Part shown: positions 7,111 through 9,700 of the stretch, in pieces
Layout of the letters: every line of letters begins with the position of its first letter
How positions within the stretch are numbered: the stretch's first letter is position 1
Translations under genes and position numbers: made by a program
The notes under the pieces: generated by a model
What the model saw: only the letters and a program-made list of their open reading frames with translations
Told to the model about the DNA's origin: nothing
The model's database searches: none
Assembly: GCA_008081175.1 (NCBI GenBank)
Contig: VMCW01000130.1
Coordinates: forward strand, 1 to 9,700
DNA from: Flavobacteriaceae bacterium
GTDB taxonomy: Bacteria; Bacteroidota; Bacteroidia; Flavobacteriales; Flavobacteriaceae
Reading direction: 5' to 3'
DNA length: 9,700 nt

Positions 7111-8311
7111 CTATTTTAGAGAGCTTTTGATCTGCGTACTGCTTGGTAACCTTTAATTTCTTAACGTCACTGTTGGGCAATTCAAACATGGCATCGTTTA
7201 AAACTGCCTCGCAAAGTGATCGCAATCCTCTTGCGCCTAACTGGTATTGAAGAGCTTTCTCTACAATATAATCCAAAGCTCCTGGGGTAAACTGCAGCTC
7301 GATACCGTCCATAGAAAAGAGCTTGATGTATTGCTTTACCAAAGCATTTTTTGGTGTGGTCAAAATCAAGCGAAGTGTCGCTTCATCCAGAGGGCTCATG
7401 TAAGTCAATACTGGTAGTCTACCTATGATTTCAGGAATCAATCCAAAAGTACGCACGTCTTTAGGGGTGAGGTACTGCAACATATTTTCTTTGTCAAGCT
7501 CCCGTTTTTCAACTGTTGTTTTGTATCCAATTGCTTGTAAGTTCAGACGTTTGTTGATGTGGGCTTCGATACCGTCAAACGCACCCCCAGCAATAAACAA
7601 GATATTAGAGGTGTCGACCTCAATAAATTTTTGATCGGGATGCTTCCGACCCCCCTTAGGAGGAACATTAACAACAGTTCCTTCTAAAAGCTTGAGTAGT
7701 GCCTGCTGAACACCCTCTCCAGAAACGTCTCTTGTAATAGAAGGATTATCACTTTTTCTAGCAATTTTGTCAATTTCATCTATAAAAATAATCCCTCTTT
7801 CTGCGCGCTCTACATCGTAATCTGCAGCCTGCAATAGTCGGGTTAGAATACTTTCTACATCCTCTCCCACATAACCCGCTTCTGTCAATACAGTTGCATC
7901 GACTATAGCCAAAGGCACCTTTAGTAAACGTGAAATGGTTTGTGCCAAAAGGGTTTTTCCGGTACCTGTTGGACCAACCAAAAGGACATTACTCTTTTGA
8001 ATCTCTACCGTATCCTCACTACTTCTTTCTTGTATCAAACGTTTATAATGGTTGTATACAGCTACAGAAAGAACACGTTTCGATGCTTCTTGTCCAATAA
8101 TGTACTCATCCAAAAACGCTTTAATTTCTTTTGGTGGCTTAAGATCTATAGATACCTTATCTCCTTCCTCACCTGTCGATTCTTCGAGAACTATTCCATG
8201 TGCTTGAACAATACACCGATCACAAATATGAGCATCCAAACCAGCAATCAATAGTTGGGTTTCGGGTTTGGGTCTACCGCAAAAAGAACAATTTAAGTCA
8301 GGTTTACTCAT
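7082..8311 (-). CDS. clpX: ATP-dependent Clp protease ATP-binding subunit ClpX
   Basis: A 409-residue AAA+ unfoldase that recognises tagged substrates, unfolds them and feeds them to ClpP. The N-terminal zinc-binding domain has cysteines C8, C11, C30 and C33. The AAA+ core shows Walker A GPTGTGKT (113-120), the pore-1 loop GYVGED (146-151), Walker B IIFIDEID (174-181), the RKH pore loop (222-224), an arginine-finger-like IIGRLP (296-300) and sensor-2 GAR with Arg361. The ClpP-docking loop, IGF in E. coli, reads IGY here (261-263). The length is slightly below E. coli (424). ATG at 8311 follows the clpP stop by 11 bp, so the two are almost certainly co-transcribed. The gene ends in TAG, overlapping the GH3 stop by 4 bp. 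Confidence 0.98.
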   Translation of the reverse strand: MSKPDLNCSFCGRPKPETQLLIAGLDAHICDRCIVQAHGIVLEESTGEEGDKVSIDLKPPKEIKAFLDEYIIGQEASKRVLSVAVYNHYKRLIQERSSEDTVEIQKSNVLLVGPTGTGKTLLAQTISRLLKVPLAIVDATVLTEAGYVGEDVESILTRLLQAADYDVERAERGIIFIDEIDKIARKSDNPSITRDVSGEGVQQALLKLLEGTVVNVPPKGGRKHPDQKFIEVDTSNILFIAGGAFDGIEAHINKRLNLQAIGYKTTVEKRELDKENMLQYLTPKDVRTFGLIPEIIGRLPVLTYMSPLDEATLRLILTTPKNALVKQYIKLFSMDGIELQFTPGALDYIVEKALQYQLGARGLRSLCEAVLNDAMFELPNSDVKKLKVTKQYADQKLSKIELPKLKVVS

Positions 8312-8322
8312 GGTGTTTAGGT

Positions 8323-8988
8323 TTATTCGGGTGCGTTTGCTAGCACTTCGTCAACCATACCGTAGGCTTTAGCCTCTTCAGCTTTCATCCAATAGTCACG
8401 ATCGCTGTTTTCAGTAACTTTTTTAATATCTTGACCTGAGTGCTTCGAGATGATTTGATACAACTCATCTTTGAGTTTTAAAATTTCTCTTGCTGTAATT
8501 TCAATGTCTGAAGCCTGTCCCTGTGCACCTCCTAATGGCTGGTGAATCATTACGCGCGAATGTGGTAGTGCAGAACGCTTTCCTTCATGACCCGCACATA
8601 GGAGCACAGCACCCATAGAGGCTGCTATACCTGTACAGATGGTGGCTACGTTGGGTGTGATAAACTGCATGGTGTCATAAATTCCTAAACCAGCATAAAC
8701 ACTACCCCCAGGAGAGTTAATGTACATTTGAATGTCCCTTTTAGAATCTGTGCTTTGAAGAAACAACAATTGGGCCTGAATAATATTTGCCACTTGATCA
8801 TCAATAGCTGTTCCCAAAAACATAATACGATCCATCATCAAACGGGAAAACACATCCATTTGGGCAACATTCAACTGTCGCTCTTCAATAATGTATGGAG
8901 TCATGCTGCTCACGATTTTATCGTAGTACATCGCATTGATTCCGTGGTGTTTTGTAGCGTATTTTTTAAATTCTTTACCGTAGTCCAT
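8323..8988 (-). CDS. clpP: ATP-dependent Clp protease proteolytic subunit ClpP
   Basis: A 221-residue serine protease that forms the two-ring tetradecameric barrel partnered with ClpX. The catalytic triad is complete and correctly spaced: Ser124 in [11 protein letters not shown], His149 in [10 protein letters not shown] and Asp198 in NSDRDYWM (25 and 49 residues apart, as in E. coli). [14 protein letters not shown] (92-105) supplies the oxyanion region. The N-terminal part is longer than the mature E. coli enzyme and has [13 protein letters not shown] where E. coli has a loop around TSRGER; this form is, to my knowledge, usual in Flavobacteriia. Whether a propeptide is removed cannot be told. 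It lies 33 bp after tig and 11 bp before clpX in the same direction. Confidence 0.98.
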   Translation of the reverse strand: MDYGKEFKKYATKHHGINAMYYDKIVSSMTPYIIEERQLNVAQMDVFSRLMMDRIMFLGTAIDDQVANIIQAQLLFLQSTDSKRDIQMYINSPGGSVYAGLGIYDTMQFITPNVATICTGIAASMGAVLLCAGHEGKRSALPHSRVMIHQPLGGAQGQASDIEITAREILKLKDELYQIISKHSGQDIKKVTENSDRDYWMKAEEAKAYGMVDEVLANAPE

Positions 8989-9021
8989 CTCGCTTTATTT
9001 TCTCTAAAATTAATGAAATTA

Positions 9022-9700
9022 TTATGCTTTACCGTAAGCTTCCTTAACAAAGGCGTCAAAGGCAACTTTTTTGTTTTTTAAAGGTGCTTTTTCCAAATAG
9101 AATTGAAGCATTTTATCTCCCATCAGTTGTTCAGAAATTCGCTTGGTCTCTTCTTGATTGGACAAAACATTAGAGACAATTCCATCTAGTTGCTCTTGTT
9201 CTGGAATTTGTCCGTATTGCATCATCTGGTTTTTAACTAGGTTTGCTGTAAACTCCTTAAGCTCATCAAAGGTCATACTAAGCTGATTCTCATTAATGAT
9301 TTTTCCTTCAATAAGCTGATAGCGGATTCCTTTTTCAGATTTGTTGTATTCCTCTTCAGCAGCTTCTTCAGTAAGCGGTTCTTTTGCAGTAGTTTGAATC
9401 CACTTTTTTAAGAAACTGTCAGGCAATTTAAATTTTGTTTTTTCTACTAGGGCTTCAGAAATATCGTTCATCAACTTTTGGTTGGCCTGAGGTTCAAACT
9501 GTGCCTTAAGACTTGTTTTGATTTTTTCCTCTAAATCAGCTTTTGTTTTTACCGTTCCTGGCTCGTAGAGTTTATCAAAAAGTTCCGTATTCAGTTCTGC
9601 AGGAATGCGTTCATTGACTTCTTTAAGGGCTACAATAAAATCGGTTTTATTCAGGCTGGCGAGTTTTTGATCGTCGAGTCCCAAAAGGCGTTTGGCAATA
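9022..9700 (-). CDS. tig: Trigger factor, C-terminal part (5' end outside window)
   Basis: Reading leftward from the right edge, the frame is open to the TAA at 9022-9024, giving about 225 C-terminal residues of a protein normally about 430-450 long. Trigger factor is the ribosome-associated chaperone that shields nascent chains. The first visible residues, including TDFIVALKEVNERIPAELN, match the end of the PPIase domain, where a strand leads into an 'lPeln' motif. The rest is the helical, charged chaperone domain with TKADLEEKIKTSLKAQ near its start. The ribosome-binding domain is outside the window. No ATG occurs in the visible part that would suggest a separate short gene; the frame simply continues past the edge. 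The order tig-clpP-clpX is classical and supports the call. Confidence 0.93.
   Translation of the reverse strand, partial: IAKRLLGLDDQKLASLNKTDFIVALKEVNERIPAELNTELFDKLYEPGTVKTKADLEEKIKTSLKAQFEPQANQKLMNDISEALVEKTKFKLPDSFLKKWIQTTAKEPLTEEAAEEEYNKSEKGIRYQLIEGKIINENQLSMTFDELKEFTANLVKNQMMQYGQIPEQEQLDGIVSNVLSNQEETKRISEQLMGDKMLQFYLEKAPLKNKKVAFDAFVKEAYGKA

Noticed and set aside
7940..8254. 104-residue open frame on the plus strand
   Set aside because: It lies wholly antisense to the well-supported clpX gene. Its translation is rich in Cys, Tyr, Phe and Ser without any recognisable motif, as expected of a shadow frame.
8989..9021. Separate clpP promoter in the 33-bp tig-clpP gap (TAATTTTA on the minus strand)
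   Set aside because: The last base of the -7 consensus is wrong and no -33 TTG is suitably placed. Co-transcription with tig explains clpP expression adequately.
8728..9081. 117-residue open frame on the plus strand
   Set aside because: It is antisense to clpP and the end of tig, both firmly identified. The translation has no family features and no promoter or ribosome site is visible.

Overview
This is a core-genome window from a member of the Bacteroidota, most likely a marine Flavobacteriaceae. The grounds are the AT-rich composition, near-absence of Shine-Dalgarno sequences, promoter -7 elements of the Bacteroidota form TAnnTTTG, flavobacterial-looking ClpP/ClpX/trigger factor sequences, and a folK-deoxynucleoside kinase fusion beside sppA. 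Coding density is very high: the longest gap between genes is about 60 bp, so no stretch above 300 bases lacks a gene. I see no rRNA, tRNA, CRISPR array, insertion sequence, phage gene or integration site.

Layout. The left edge holds the 3' part of a SpoU/TrmH-family RNA ribose methyltransferase (+). Its end overlaps the end of a convergent HPPK (FolK)-deoxynucleoside-kinase fusion gene (-). A 62-bp divergent intergenic region with two back-to-back -7 elements separates that gene from a tightly packed + strand unit: sppA (membrane signal peptide peptidase), yhhQ (queuosine-precursor transporter) and rluF (pseudouridine synthase), with 0 and 3 bp between genes. rluF overlaps the 3' end of a convergent DUF2797 gene, a zinc-knuckle protein with a GIY-YIG-like segment and no known function. 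That gene diverges across 51 bp from a GH3-family acyl-adenylating enzyme (+). The GH3 gene converges by 4 bp on the - strand cluster tig-clpP-clpX, whose trigger factor gene runs off the right edge.

How the genes work together. tig-clpP-clpX is the classical protein-quality unit: a ribosome-bound chaperone, a protease barrel and its unfoldase. SppA adds membrane proteolysis. Three genes concern RNA modification (SpoU methyltransferase, YhhQ, RluF). YhhQ and RluF may meet on one molecule, since in E. coli tRNA-Tyr carries Q34 and RluF-made pseudouridine 35. FolK supplies folate; its fused kinase domain resembles deoxynucleoside kinases but departs from them at two active-site positions.

I found no clearly new biological system. 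The best leads are the altered kinase domain fused to FolK, the DUF2797 protein, the bacterial GH3 enzyme, the yhhQ-rluF pairing, and the consistent overlap of all three convergent gene pairs.
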